Translations under genes and position numbers: made by a program
Origin: a virus
Strand: one strand, 5' to 3'
DNA length: 26,043 nucleotides
Virus record (IMG/VR): IMGVR_UViG_3300025120_000474
Coordinates: 1 to 26,043 of that record
Shown here: positions 1 through 7,787 of the stretch, piece after piece
How the letters are laid out: every line of letters starts with the position of its first letter
Numbering within the stretch: the stretch's first letter is position 1
Notes under the pieces: generated by a model
Seen by the model: the letters and a program-made list of their open reading frames with translations, nothing else
Told to the model about the DNA's origin: nothing
Databases searched by the model: none

Positions 1-1
1 A

Positions 2-628
2 TTAGTAAATGAATTAGTAACACAAAATTCATTTTTTGACAAATATTCTTTAATTGATGGAGAAACTGCTGAAATAACAGCTGATTTAAATTATGGTGAT
101 CCTACTTTACATTGGATAGTTTTACACACTAATGAAATTTTAGATCCAAGATTTGATATGACGTTTGATTCTTTTTTATTGAAAAAATATACTGAAGGCA
201 AATACACTAATATTAATGCACCACATCACTATGAGGATAGCGGTGGAAATGTTGTAAGCGCAACTATTGTGCTAACTACTACAGGCACAAATGCCAATAG
301 TTTTTCAGGAATACTAATTGATTCTGTAGTAACTAATAACACCAATGTTGGTGTTGGTGTTATAACAAGCAGATCAAATAATCAATCTGTAACAGTTGTA
401 ACTAATCCTGGCAATGGTGGTTTTATATCGGGAGATCAAATTTTATCAGTTGCTAATACGTCACATGGTGGTGTCACATTATCTAGTGTTGATATAACAT
501 CTGGCACTTCTATTACTAATTTAACAAAAGAAGTTAGAGATAATGAAAATAGAAGATTAATAAAATTACTCAAACCTTCTGTTGTAGGGGAAATAGTTGA
601 TCAATTTGAAAAAATAATTAAACAATGA
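2..628 (+). CDS. 53: Baseplate wedge subunit gp53-like, 5' truncated by window edge
   Basis: This is the 3' part of a gene for a gp53-type baseplate wedge protein, which in T4 helps join wedges around the hub. The frame is open from base 2, so the ATG at 158 is internal and about 52 further residues are visible upstream. That upstream part carries the family's key signature: YGDP, then HWIVL, then NEILDPRFD. The C-terminal end, with a charged NENRRLIKLLKP segment and a helix before the stop, also fits. Between the two lies a Thr/Ser/Asn/Gly-rich stretch of about 90 residues, from roughly base 240 to 510, that looks like an inserted beta domain. T4 gp53 is about 196 residues; here 208 are visible without the start. 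The stop overlaps the next start (ATGA at 625-628), suggesting coupled translation. The family call is from remembered motifs, and the insert's role is unknown. Confidence 0.78.
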   Translation, partial: LVNELVTQNSFFDKYSLIDGETAEITADLNYGDPTLHWIVLHTNEILDPRFDMTFDSFLLKKYTEGKYTNINAPHHYEDSGGNVVSATIVLTTTGTNANSFSGILIDSVVTNNTNVGVGVITSRSNNQSVTVVTNPGNGGFISGDQILSVANTSHGGVTLSSVDITSGTSITNLTKEVRDNENRRLIKLLKPSVVGEIVDQFEKIIKQ

Positions 629-1983
629 GTGAATATGCTACTAAGCAACTTGATAGAGCAGGTGATGTTGATATACAGGAATTAACAATAATATCTGCAC
701 AAGGTAAATTTTTAGATGTAAAGGATTATTTGTCTGAATTAAATATTTTTGAGGATATATTTTCTCCCAGTTTATACGGTAATATGTTAGTTCAAGATAG
801 TAGAAATTTAATAAAAGAGCTACCTATTACAGGTGATGAGTATATAGTTGTAAAATTTAAAACACCTACAATAAATGCTTCAATTAGTAAAACATTTAGA
901 ATTTATTCAGTTACTGATAGAAGTGTTGCCAATGATCTAAACACTCAAACTTATCTTTTACATTTTATATCTAAAGAATCAATAATAGATACTGTAAAAC
1001 CATTATACAGAAGTTTTGAAGGCAATATAGATCAAATAGTAGGTGATATATGGACTACATATTTTCAATCAAATAGAACTGTTGACATTAAAAATAATAA
1101 AATTAATTTTTTTGAAAATCTAACTCAATTATTTATTTTAAATTCACCTAAAAATAAAATAAAATATGTAAGTCCTGGTTGGACACCATTTAAAAATATT
1201 AATTTTTGTGCTTCTAAATCAATTCCATCAGAAGGAAAAGCATGTAATTATTTATTTTTTGAATCGAGTAAAAATTTTTATTTTACTAATATTGAAGGTA
1301 TTTTTAATTCTAACAACACATCTACAAATTCACCATTGAATTTAGGTAAATATTTTTACAAAGTTACAGATGTCGAACAAAAAAGTAGTGCTATTAGTAA
1401 ATTATTTCAAATATCTAGCTTTAGAATAAAGAAGACTGTAGATCATTTAATTAACTATGATAGTGGATATTTGGCTAATAGATTAATAACTTTAGACTTT
1501 ATTAACAAAGAATATAAAGCACATGATTATGATATTGTTGAAAAATTTAATACATATGCTCACTCAGAAGGAGAAAATTCAATACCGCTTTTTAGTAGTG
1601 ATGCAGTAAGAACACCACTATCTAAAATTAAATTTTATCCACAACAACCTGGTTTACATACATCTGTTGAGAACAATATAAGTGAGGTTATGCCTGAAAT
1701 ATATGGTAATAGACTATCAAATTTACTAGAACTTTCAAATTTTAAATTAATAATAGATGTGCCTGGAAGATCAGATGCAGAAGTTGGTTGTATGTTAGAT
1801 TTTGTATACCCTGATATATCACCAAGAGATGAAACAGATTCAAGCAAAACAAATGATGATATATATTATTCTGGCAATTACTTAGTTACAGCAATTAGAC
1901 ATAAAATAAATTTATTATCATATAATATGACAATGGAAATAGTTAAGGACAGTTTAAAGAGAAAAAATGAACAAGATTTTTAA
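625..1983 (+). CDS. Baseplate hub protein, gp27-like
   Basis: A 452-residue protein between gp53 and the gp5-like genes, the expected place for a hub subunit in marine T4-like phages. Near residues 40-75 it has the pattern YLSELNIFEDIFSPSLYG, then NMLVQDSRNLIKELPITG. This resembles the start of gp27/gpD-type hub proteins, where a beta-barrel domain builds a ring that carries the spike. T4 gp27 is 391 residues, so the size is comparable. The middle contains aromatic, Asn-rich sequence with no motif I recognise. Near the C-terminus, PGRSDAEVGCMLDF and YLVTAIRHKINLL fit the last barrel-like domain of hub proteins. The start overlaps the gp53 stop by four bases, and the end overlaps the next gene by 17. 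It could instead be a hub-associated structural protein. The name rests on position and on a partial motif match. Confidence 0.6.
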   Translation: MSEYATKQLDRAGDVDIQELTIISAQGKFLDVKDYLSELNIFEDIFSPSLYGNMLVQDSRNLIKELPITGDEYIVVKFKTPTINASISKTFRIYSVTDRSVANDLNTQTYLLHFISKESIIDTVKPLYRSFEGNIDQIVGDIWTTYFQSNRTVDIKNNKINFFENLTQLFILNSPKNKIKYVSPGWTPFKNINFCASKSIPSEGKACNYLFFESSKNFYFTNIEGIFNSNNTSTNSPLNLGKYFYKVTDVEQKSSAISKLFQISSFRIKKTVDHLINYDSGYLANRLITLDFINKEYKAHDYDIVEKFNTYAHSEGENSIPLFSSDAVRTPLSKIKFYPQQPGLHTSVENNISEVMPEIYGNRLSNLLELSNFKLIIDVPGRSDAEVGCMLDFVYPDISPRDETDSSKTNDDIYYSGNYLVTAIRHKINLLSYNMTMEIVKDSLKRKNEQDF

Positions 1984-3079
1984 TTCAGATGGATTTATAT
2001 GGTTTGTAGGTGTAGTTGAAAACAGAGATGATCCTGAAAAACTTGGCAGATGTAAGGTTCGAGTTTATGGGTATCATTCTGAAATAAAGGTCGATTTGCC
2101 TACAGAAGATTTGCCTTGGGCCATACCAATAAGTCCTATTACATCAGCATCTATTTCTGGTATAGGTACTACTCCTATTGGACCTTTACCTGGAACATGG
2201 GTAGTTGGATTTTTCTTAGATGGTTCTGATATGCAACAACCAGCATTTTTTGGCACTATAGGTACAAAATCTGCTCCTATATCATACAAAAGGAAAGACA
2301 GTAAACAACCATTAAATAACAGAAATGATGGTAATTTAAAAGATCAAAATGGCTTTGATATAACTGATGCAAATGGATTTAATTTAAAAACTGGAAATAA
2401 ATTTATTCAAAATTTTGATATAAAAAATGTATCATCTACATCAACTATATCAACACAATTTGGTTTGGGCACTGGAAGTAAAACTATTAGTTATGTGAAT
2501 GAATATCAAACAACTGAAGATAAAAATGGGGCAAGATATGGTAAATACGAATTATCCTCTTTTTTACCAGCAAAAACACCATTAGGAGTATCGAGACCAA
2601 CATCAAAAGGATCACCATTAAACTCATTTTTATCTAAGAGCAAATTTAATGTTCAGTTTGAAGGTTTAGTGCCTGGTACCGATTCTTTCGATAATAAATG
2701 GTCTGAAATTTCATCTAACAATCAAGATTCTTTTGAAAAAGATCAAGATGATTTTATTAAAAGAAATTATTATGATTCAATGGTATCTAATTTAAAAAGA
2801 AGAGGTATTGATCTTACTAAGTTTGGTCCATCTGTACAATCCTTAGCATATACAACATCATTACAATCTGGACCTGTTGGTGGTGCTTCTATATTTTTTA
2901 AATCCTTAGAAGGTAAATCTAAATTAACAGATAGCGATATTGTATCAAATGTAAATGAATATAAAATAAACAATGCTAGTCAAATATTTTCCAACTTAAA
3001 TTCTGAAGATTTAAATAATTTAAATAATGATTTATTAAATCAAAAAAATTCACTTAACAATTTACTACCAGATTTCTAA
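1967..3079 (+). CDS. 5: gp5-like baseplate hub protein, OB-fold part only
   Basis: A 370-residue protein whose first 105 or so residues match the N-terminal OB-fold of gp5. The signature runs WFVGVVENRDDPEKLGRCKV, then VYGYH, then LPWAIPISP, a Gly/Pro-rich loop, and the closing strand VVGFFLDG with PAFFGTIG. In T4 gp5 this domain sits on the gp27 ring and is followed by a lysozyme domain and a beta-helix. Here residues after about 110 are Ser/Asn/Lys-rich, without a visible lysozyme active site, and the beta-helix is in the next gene. The start overlaps the hub gene by 17 bases behind a weak purine-rich site. The stop overlaps the next start (TAATG), implying coupled synthesis. The OB-fold call is firm. 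What the C-terminal two thirds do is unknown. Confidence 0.75.
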   Translation: MNKIFNSDGFIWFVGVVENRDDPEKLGRCKVRVYGYHSEIKVDLPTEDLPWAIPISPITSASISGIGTTPIGPLPGTWVVGFFLDGSDMQQPAFFGTIGTKSAPISYKRKDSKQPLNNRNDGNLKDQNGFDITDANGFNLKTGNKFIQNFDIKNVSSTSTISTQFGLGTGSKTISYVNEYQTTEDKNGARYGKYELSSFLPAKTPLGVSRPTSKGSPLNSFLSKSKFNVQFEGLVPGTDSFDNKWSEISSNNQDSFEKDQDDFIKRNYYDSMVSNLKRRGIDLTKFGPSVQSLAYTTSLQSGPVGGASIFFKSLEGKSKLTDSDIVSNVNEYKINNASQIFSNLNSEDLNNLNNDLLNQKNSLNNLLPDF

Positions 3080-5256
3080 TGTCTTCTACACAAACATCAA
3101 AAATAATACAAATTATAGTTGCTAAAATACAAAGTAGGCCACCTATTCAATCTTTGCCTCCTCCAATAAGAGGTATTTTAAATAGAGTAATTCAATCTGT
3201 GGTAAATGATCAATCTAGTTTAATTTCTAATTCAATTGATTTATCAGCTAATAAAAGTTTGAATAAAATTCCTACTAATTTAATAGGACCAAACAATCCA
3301 GTTGATCTTGTAAATGGTAATTTAGACACTTCTACGCTAAAAACTAATATTAGTAATAATTTAGATAATGACCTTTCTACAACTTTGAGTCTAAAACTTT
3401 CTGATCAGATATTTCAAAAATTTACCGCTGAAACTACGCCCATTTTAAAATCATCAATTGATTTAACAAGTATTAAAAATAGCATTGATGAGGGTTCGAC
3501 ATTAGGTATTAATGATTCAGTAGATAACAACATACAAAATTTTTCTACTAATCTACTTACAGGTAACATTAAAACTCCTTCATTTGTGCCCAATGTGAGT
3601 GATTTGTTTGATAGACTAGGTAGTGATAAAGGTCAAGAAGCAATAAACCAAGATTTTGATTTTTCATTGACAAATGATTCGTTAAATGAATCTAAATCGT
3701 TTGATACCAACAGCAATGATAATCAGACAAAACTTAATTCTTTAAGAGCTGGTTTTATAGACACATCATCAACTTTTCCTGAAAATGAATATGCTGGCAG
3801 AACAGAATGTAACAAGTTAGCAACTGGTGATATTTTAGGAACTATTGTACAAGAAAAAACTAATGATAGAATATTGGGCGTGAGCTTGCCAGACAATGAA
3901 ACATTTGATCAACCTGAAAATCCTTATAATTCTGAATACCCTTTTAATAAAGTAATCCAGAGTGAATCAGGACATATTATAGAATTAGACGATACACCTG
4001 GATCTGAAAGAATAAACGTATATCATAAATCTGGATCATTTATTGAAATTGATCAAACTGGGTCTATTGTAAAAAAGACTAAAGGAAGTTCATATGAATT
4101 TGTTGATAAAAATGATCACTTATCTATATTAGGTGAAGGTAGAATATCTGTAGGTGGATCAATGAAGGTGTTTGTTTCTGGCAATGCACATATTGAAGTA
4201 GAAGGTGATACAAACTTAAAATGTTTTAATGATATAAATTTAGATGCTGCAGGTAAATTAAATCTATCAGCAACAGAAGAAATAAATTTAAAAAGTAATA
4301 ATATTAATATTGAATCTTCTTCGGTTACTAATTTAAAAACTGATGGTGATACATTTATATCTTCAACTGGCAGTACTCACAATAAATCTAACAGTTCAAT
4401 GTTTTTTCAAACTTTAGATGAATTAAATTTAAAATCGACTAATAAAATTAATGCAGATGGTTCACAAATACATTTAAATGAAGGATTATCAAAAACAGCC
4501 ACATATTCAAACAGTGCTAATGTTGGTGTTATAGGTGAAAGAAAAAGTATTTTTATACAAACAATAGATGATCCAGCTTACAACAATTACTTAGATAATT
4601 TTGGCTATGAATCTGAAGATACTGATTTTAATGATGAATCGGCTTTATTTTTAAATCAACAAAAAATAGCTGGCCTTTCTGATGGGTCTGAAATTATATC
4701 TCCATCTTTTTTAGATTCTGAAACTGTTACATCAAGCTCATCAACAATAGTTCAACCTTCTACATTTTTACTTGACAAAAAATTTATACCTTCTAATTTT
4801 CAATTATCAAAGCATTTTACTTTAGGCGATTTATCATCACGAGCTGTTGTCACTAAAAAAGTAGTTAGACCACAAGTTGGATTGTCTTATGGTCAAATAG
4901 TATTTAACTTACAAGCTATGGCACTTAATGTTTGTGAACCTGTGTTGGCTTTGTTTCCAAACATGATGGTTACATCTGGTTTTAGACCCGTTGTAGGTCT
5001 TAGAAATACTTCAGATCATTTGCGTGGTCAAGCTGTTGATATGCAGTTTAGAAATATTAATAAAAAAGATTATTATAGTATAGCAAAAAAACTTGCTCAA
5101 AATTTAAATTATGATAAGTTGTTGTTAGAATACAAAGACACTGGAACAAAACTTCCATGGATACATGTTTCGTTTAAAATTGACAATCCAAGAAAGATTA
5201 TTTTAACATACAATAACCACAAAAAAGTATCATCTGGATTAGTGAGATTAGCGTAA
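3079..5256 (+). CDS. 5: Spike protein: gp5-like beta-helix with C-terminal M15-type peptidoglycan peptidase
   Basis: A 725-residue protein with three parts. Residues 1 to about 235 are Asn/Ser/Leu-rich linker or helical sequence. Residues from about 235 to 480 match the gp5/VgrG spike: ESGHIIELDDTPGSERI is the usual lead-in, followed by short beta repeats (INLDAAGKLNLSA, INLKSNNINI) that build a trimeric needle. From about 570 to 725 there is a zinc peptidase domain of the M15 type: SGFR at 633-636, SDH...D with H647 and D654, and WIHVS with H696, giving the expected His/Asp/His metal site. Such enzymes cut peptide cross-links in peptidoglycan, so the spike should help the tail tube cross the host wall. 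T4 instead uses a glycosidase placed before the needle. The gene is coupled to the OB-fold gene before it and to the PAAR gene after it. Confidence 0.86.
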   Translation: MSSTQTSKIIQIIVAKIQSRPPIQSLPPPIRGILNRVIQSVVNDQSSLISNSIDLSANKSLNKIPTNLIGPNNPVDLVNGNLDTSTLKTNISNNLDNDLSTTLSLKLSDQIFQKFTAETTPILKSSIDLTSIKNSIDEGSTLGINDSVDNNIQNFSTNLLTGNIKTPSFVPNVSDLFDRLGSDKGQEAINQDFDFSLTNDSLNESKSFDTNSNDNQTKLNSLRAGFIDTSSTFPENEYAGRTECNKLATGDILGTIVQEKTNDRILGVSLPDNETFDQPENPYNSEYPFNKVIQSESGHIIELDDTPGSERINVYHKSGSFIEIDQTGSIVKKTKGSSYEFVDKNDHLSILGEGRISVGGSMKVFVSGNAHIEVEGDTNLKCFNDINLDAAGKLNLSATEEINLKSNNINIESSSVTNLKTDGDTFISSTGSTHNKSNSSMFFQTLDELNLKSTNKINADGSQIHLNEGLSKTATYSNSANVGVIGERKSIFIQTIDDPAYNNYLDNFGYESEDTDFNDESALFLNQQKIAGLSDGSEIISPSFLDSETVTSSSSTIVQPSTFLLDKKFIPSNFQLSKHFTLGDLSSRAVVTKKVVRPQVGLSYGQIVFNLQAMALNVCEPVLALFPNMMVTSGFRPVVGLRNTSDHLRGQAVDMQFRNINKKDYYSIAKKLAQNLNYDKLLLEYKDTGTKLPWIHVSFKIDNPRKIILTYNNHKKVSSGLVRLA

Positions 5257-5519
5257 TGCCCGGTATATCAAGAGTAAATGTAGATACAGCAGGAGGAACA
5301 ATAACTGGTCCGGGCGCTTCAACTGTATTTGTAAATGGAAGTAAAGTATCATTATTAGGAGATTCAGTAGCACCTCATGGAGATTCTCCACATAATAATG
5401 CAACTATGGTTGAAAGTTCAAATTCAGTTACTGCTGAAGGTAAAGGTGTTGTAAGACAAGGAGATTCTGCTTCATGTGGTCATACAGCAACTGGATCTAC
5501 AGATACATTTTCAGGATAA
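5256..5519 (+). CDS. 5.4: PAAR-domain spike tip protein (gp5.4-like)
   Basis: An 87-residue PAAR protein, which caps and sharpens the beta-helical spike of contractile tails. The pattern VNGSKVSLLGDSVAPHGDSP, then VVRQGDSASCGH is typical. The likely zinc ligands are H41, H46, C74 and H76. It begins in a TAATG overlap with the spike gene, so needle and tip are translated together. The length is normal for a bare PAAR protein, and no extra effector domain is attached. Confidence 0.9.
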   Translation: MPGISRVNVDTAGGTITGPGASTVFVNGSKVSLLGDSVAPHGDSPHNNATMVESSNSVTAEGKGVVRQGDSASCGHTATGSTDTFSG

Positions 5520-5526
5520 ATAAAGC

Positions 5527-5928
5527 ATGGCTACTGTAAATAGAAAAATTAGAGAATTTTCAGATATTGATTTACTTTTTGGATTCGATAGTGTTACTAA
5601 TGACGTAAATAAAAAATTAAATGAAAATGCTATAAAACAATCTATAAAAAATTTAATTTTAACTAAAAATTATGAAAGATTATTTCATCCTGAAAATGGA
5701 TGTCAGATATCATCTTTATTATTTGAAAATATTGACCCAACAACAATTTCAATTATGGAACAAAGTGTGAGAACTGTTATTGATAATTTAGAACCTAGAG
5801 CACAGATAATTAATGTTATTATAAATGAAGCTATAGATTCAAATACTATAGATGTTACTGTAGAATTTATACCTAAAAATTCTGTCAAACCAGTTACTGT
5901 AATTACAACAATAGAGAGAGCAAGATAA
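5527..5928 (+). CDS. 25: Baseplate wedge subunit gp25
   Basis: A 133-residue member of the gpW/gp25 family, a small sheath-initiator and wedge protein that binds gp6 in the baseplate. The conserved EPR triad is at residues 89-91 (NLEPRAQI). The first part, with DIDLLFGF and a run of helix ending RLFHPENGCQ, also fits; this usually reads R...P..G. T4 gp25 has 132 residues, so the size is right. It follows the PAAR gene after seven bases, with AGGA at 5513-5516 as a possible ribosome site, and overlaps the gp6 start by one base (TAATG). Confidence 0.92.
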   Translation: MATVNRKIREFSDIDLLFGFDSVTNDVNKKLNENAIKQSIKNLILTKNYERLFHPENGCQISSLLFENIDPTTISIMEQSVRTVIDNLEPRAQIINVIINEAIDSNTIDVTVEFIPKNSVKPVTVITTIERAR

Positions 5929-7787
5929 TGACACAAATTAAATCTAATGAATTATCTCAATTAGATTTTGATCAAATTAAAAATAATTTAAAACAGTTTT
6001 TAAGTGATCAAACTACCTTTGCAGATTATGATTTTGAAGGGTCAGGTCTATCATTGCTATTAGATGTACTAGCTTATAATACACATTATAATGCTTATAT
6101 AGGAAATATGTTTGCTAATGAAATGTTTTTAGATTCTGCTGTAAAAAGATCTTCTGCTGTATCAATTGCAAAACAATTAGGGTTTACACCGGCTTCTATA
6201 AGAAGTGCTAGAGCTAATTTAAATTTAACCGTAAATGAAATAGCTGCTGGAACTACCTCTATTACATTAGATGCTAAAACTCCTTTTTCGACATCAATTG
6301 GTGGTAATGCATTTACGTTTTTTAATTTAGAATCCTCAACAATAAGATCGACAGCTGGCAAATTTACATTAGAAGGCCTTGAGGTTGTAGAAGGAACATT
6401 GAAAAATTTGAGTTTTGCGGTGGCTAATCCAGGTCCAGATGAAAAATATATAATACCAGATTTAGATATTGACACATCAACTCTGAAGGTAACTGTACAA
6501 GGATCTACTTCTAATGCATCATCTGATTCATATAATTTAACAACTGATACTACTAATGTGACATCAAGCTCAAGAGTGTTTTTTCTTGAAATGACTCCAG
6601 AAGAAAAATATGAAATATTTTTTGGTGATGGTTTATTAGGTAATAAATTAATTAGTGGAAATTTAGTAAACATTGAATATCTTAAATCTAGTGGTAGTTT
6701 AGCTAATAGTTCAGATAAGGCTGACATTAAATTTACTACTACGACTATAGGAGGTTCAAGCAATGTTAATCCAATAATAACTGATGACAATCCAAATTCA
6801 GGGGCTAGCGAAGATTCATTAACAAGTATTAAATTTAAAGCACCAAGAGCCAATGCTGCTAGGAACAGAGCCGTAACAGCTTCTGATTATAAATCACTTA
6901 TTGAATCTAATTTCACACAGGCAGAATCAATTATTGTTTATGGTGGAGAAGATAATGTACCTCCAAAGTTTGGTAAAGTAATTATTTCATTAAAACCATT
7001 TGACGGATTTATTATATCACAATCAACTAAAGATTCAATTGCAAGTTCAGTTTTAAATAGTAAAAAAGTTATGTCAGTACAACCCGAATTTATAGATCCT
7101 GAATTTAATTTTGTAAATTTAGTTGTTAATGTTAGTTTTAATTCATTATCTTCAACATTGAGTTCGGAAGAAATAAAAACTTTAGTTACTAATACAATTG
7201 ATAATTATTTTTCAAATGATCTTCAAAAATTTGATAAAAATTTTATAAAATCACAATTAATTAGTAACATTTTATCTGCTGATACTTCAATTGTTTCAGT
7301 TATAATTTTAGTAAATTTACAAAAAAGAAAATCTTTAAATTTGAGCTCTATTAATACATTTAATGGTGATGATTCAATCACTTTTAATAACAGTTTACAG
7401 CCTGGAACTGTAAAAACGAGTAGATTTTTTCAATTAGTTGATAATACAACAACATTAGTTAGCATGACTGATGTGCCAAGTAGTTCTCCAGCTGATTTAA
7501 GTGGATCTGGCACTATAGTAATAAAAAATATATCAAGTGATGCAATTGTTAATAGTAGTGCAGGTTCAGTAGATTATTTAACAGGTGAAGTAATTTTAAA
7601 TGAATTTACACCAACAGCATTGCCTAATAATTTAACAGACTTTAACATTACATCAGCTATACAAGAGTCCAGTCAGAATATTGTAGCAAATAGAAATAAC
7701 ATACTTATAAGAGATAAAAGTGCGTTAAATGCGGCTGCTGGCGTGGATGCGGGGTTAACTGTTAATGTAACAGCAATAGAACTATAA
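5928..7787 (+). CDS. 6: Baseplate wedge subunit gp6 (baseplate J-like)
   Basis: A 619-residue gp6 protein, which forms the inner ring of wedges and links the hub to the outer baseplate. The N-terminal region is the most diagnostic: FEGSGLSLLLDVLAYNTHYN, then ANEMFLDSA, then RSSAVSIAKQLGFTP, roughly residues 38-90. Later parts have the J-protein core with RNRAVTASDYKSLIE, where the typical family text is RAVT..DY, and GKVIISLKP. T4 gp6 has 660 residues. It starts in a TAATG overlap with gp25 and ends in one with the gp7-like gene, so 25, 6 and 7-like look translationally linked. A long reverse-strand open frame inside it (6095-6853) is a codon-use shadow. Confidence 0.92.
   Translation: MTQIKSNELSQLDFDQIKNNLKQFLSDQTTFADYDFEGSGLSLLLDVLAYNTHYNAYIGNMFANEMFLDSAVKRSSAVSIAKQLGFTPASIRSARANLNLTVNEIAAGTTSITLDAKTPFSTSIGGNAFTFFNLESSTIRSTAGKFTLEGLEVVEGTLKNLSFAVANPGPDEKYIIPDLDIDTSTLKVTVQGSTSNASSDSYNLTTDTTNVTSSSRVFFLEMTPEEKYEIFFGDGLLGNKLISGNLVNIEYLKSSGSLANSSDKADIKFTTTTIGGSSNVNPIITDDNPNSGASEDSLTSIKFKAPRANAARNRAVTASDYKSLIESNFTQAESIIVYGGEDNVPPKFGKVIISLKPFDGFIISQSTKDSIASSVLNSKKVMSVQPEFIDPEFNFVNLVVNVSFNSLSSTLSSEEIKTLVTNTIDNYFSNDLQKFDKNFIKSQLISNILSADTSIVSVIILVNLQKRKSLNLSSINTFNGDDSITFNNSLQPGTVKTSRFFQLVDNTTTLVSMTDVPSSSPADLSGSGTIVIKNISSDAIVNSSAGSVDYLTGEVILNEFTPTALPNNLTDFNITSAIQESSQNIVANRNNILIRDKSALNAAAGVDAGLTVNVTAIEL

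Noticed and set aside
158-160. ATG at 158 as the start of gp53
   Set aside because: The frame is open to base 2 and the upstream residues carry the gp53 signature (YGDP, HWIVL), so this Met is internal.
2290-3079. Lysozyme domain in the gp5-like OB-fold protein
   Set aside because: The stretch is Ser/Asn/Lys-rich and I see no T4-lysozyme-like catalytic pattern; the wall-cutting domain is in the next gene.
5515-5522. GATAAATA before gp25 as a late promoter
   Set aside because: Transcription would begin at or after the gp25 ATG (5527), and the match overlaps the preceding stop codon. It is probably chance.
6095-6853. Reverse-strand open frame of 252 residues inside gp6
   Set aside because: It lies wholly within a strongly supported gp6 gene, has no recognisable motif, and such frames arise from biased codon use in AT-rich genes.
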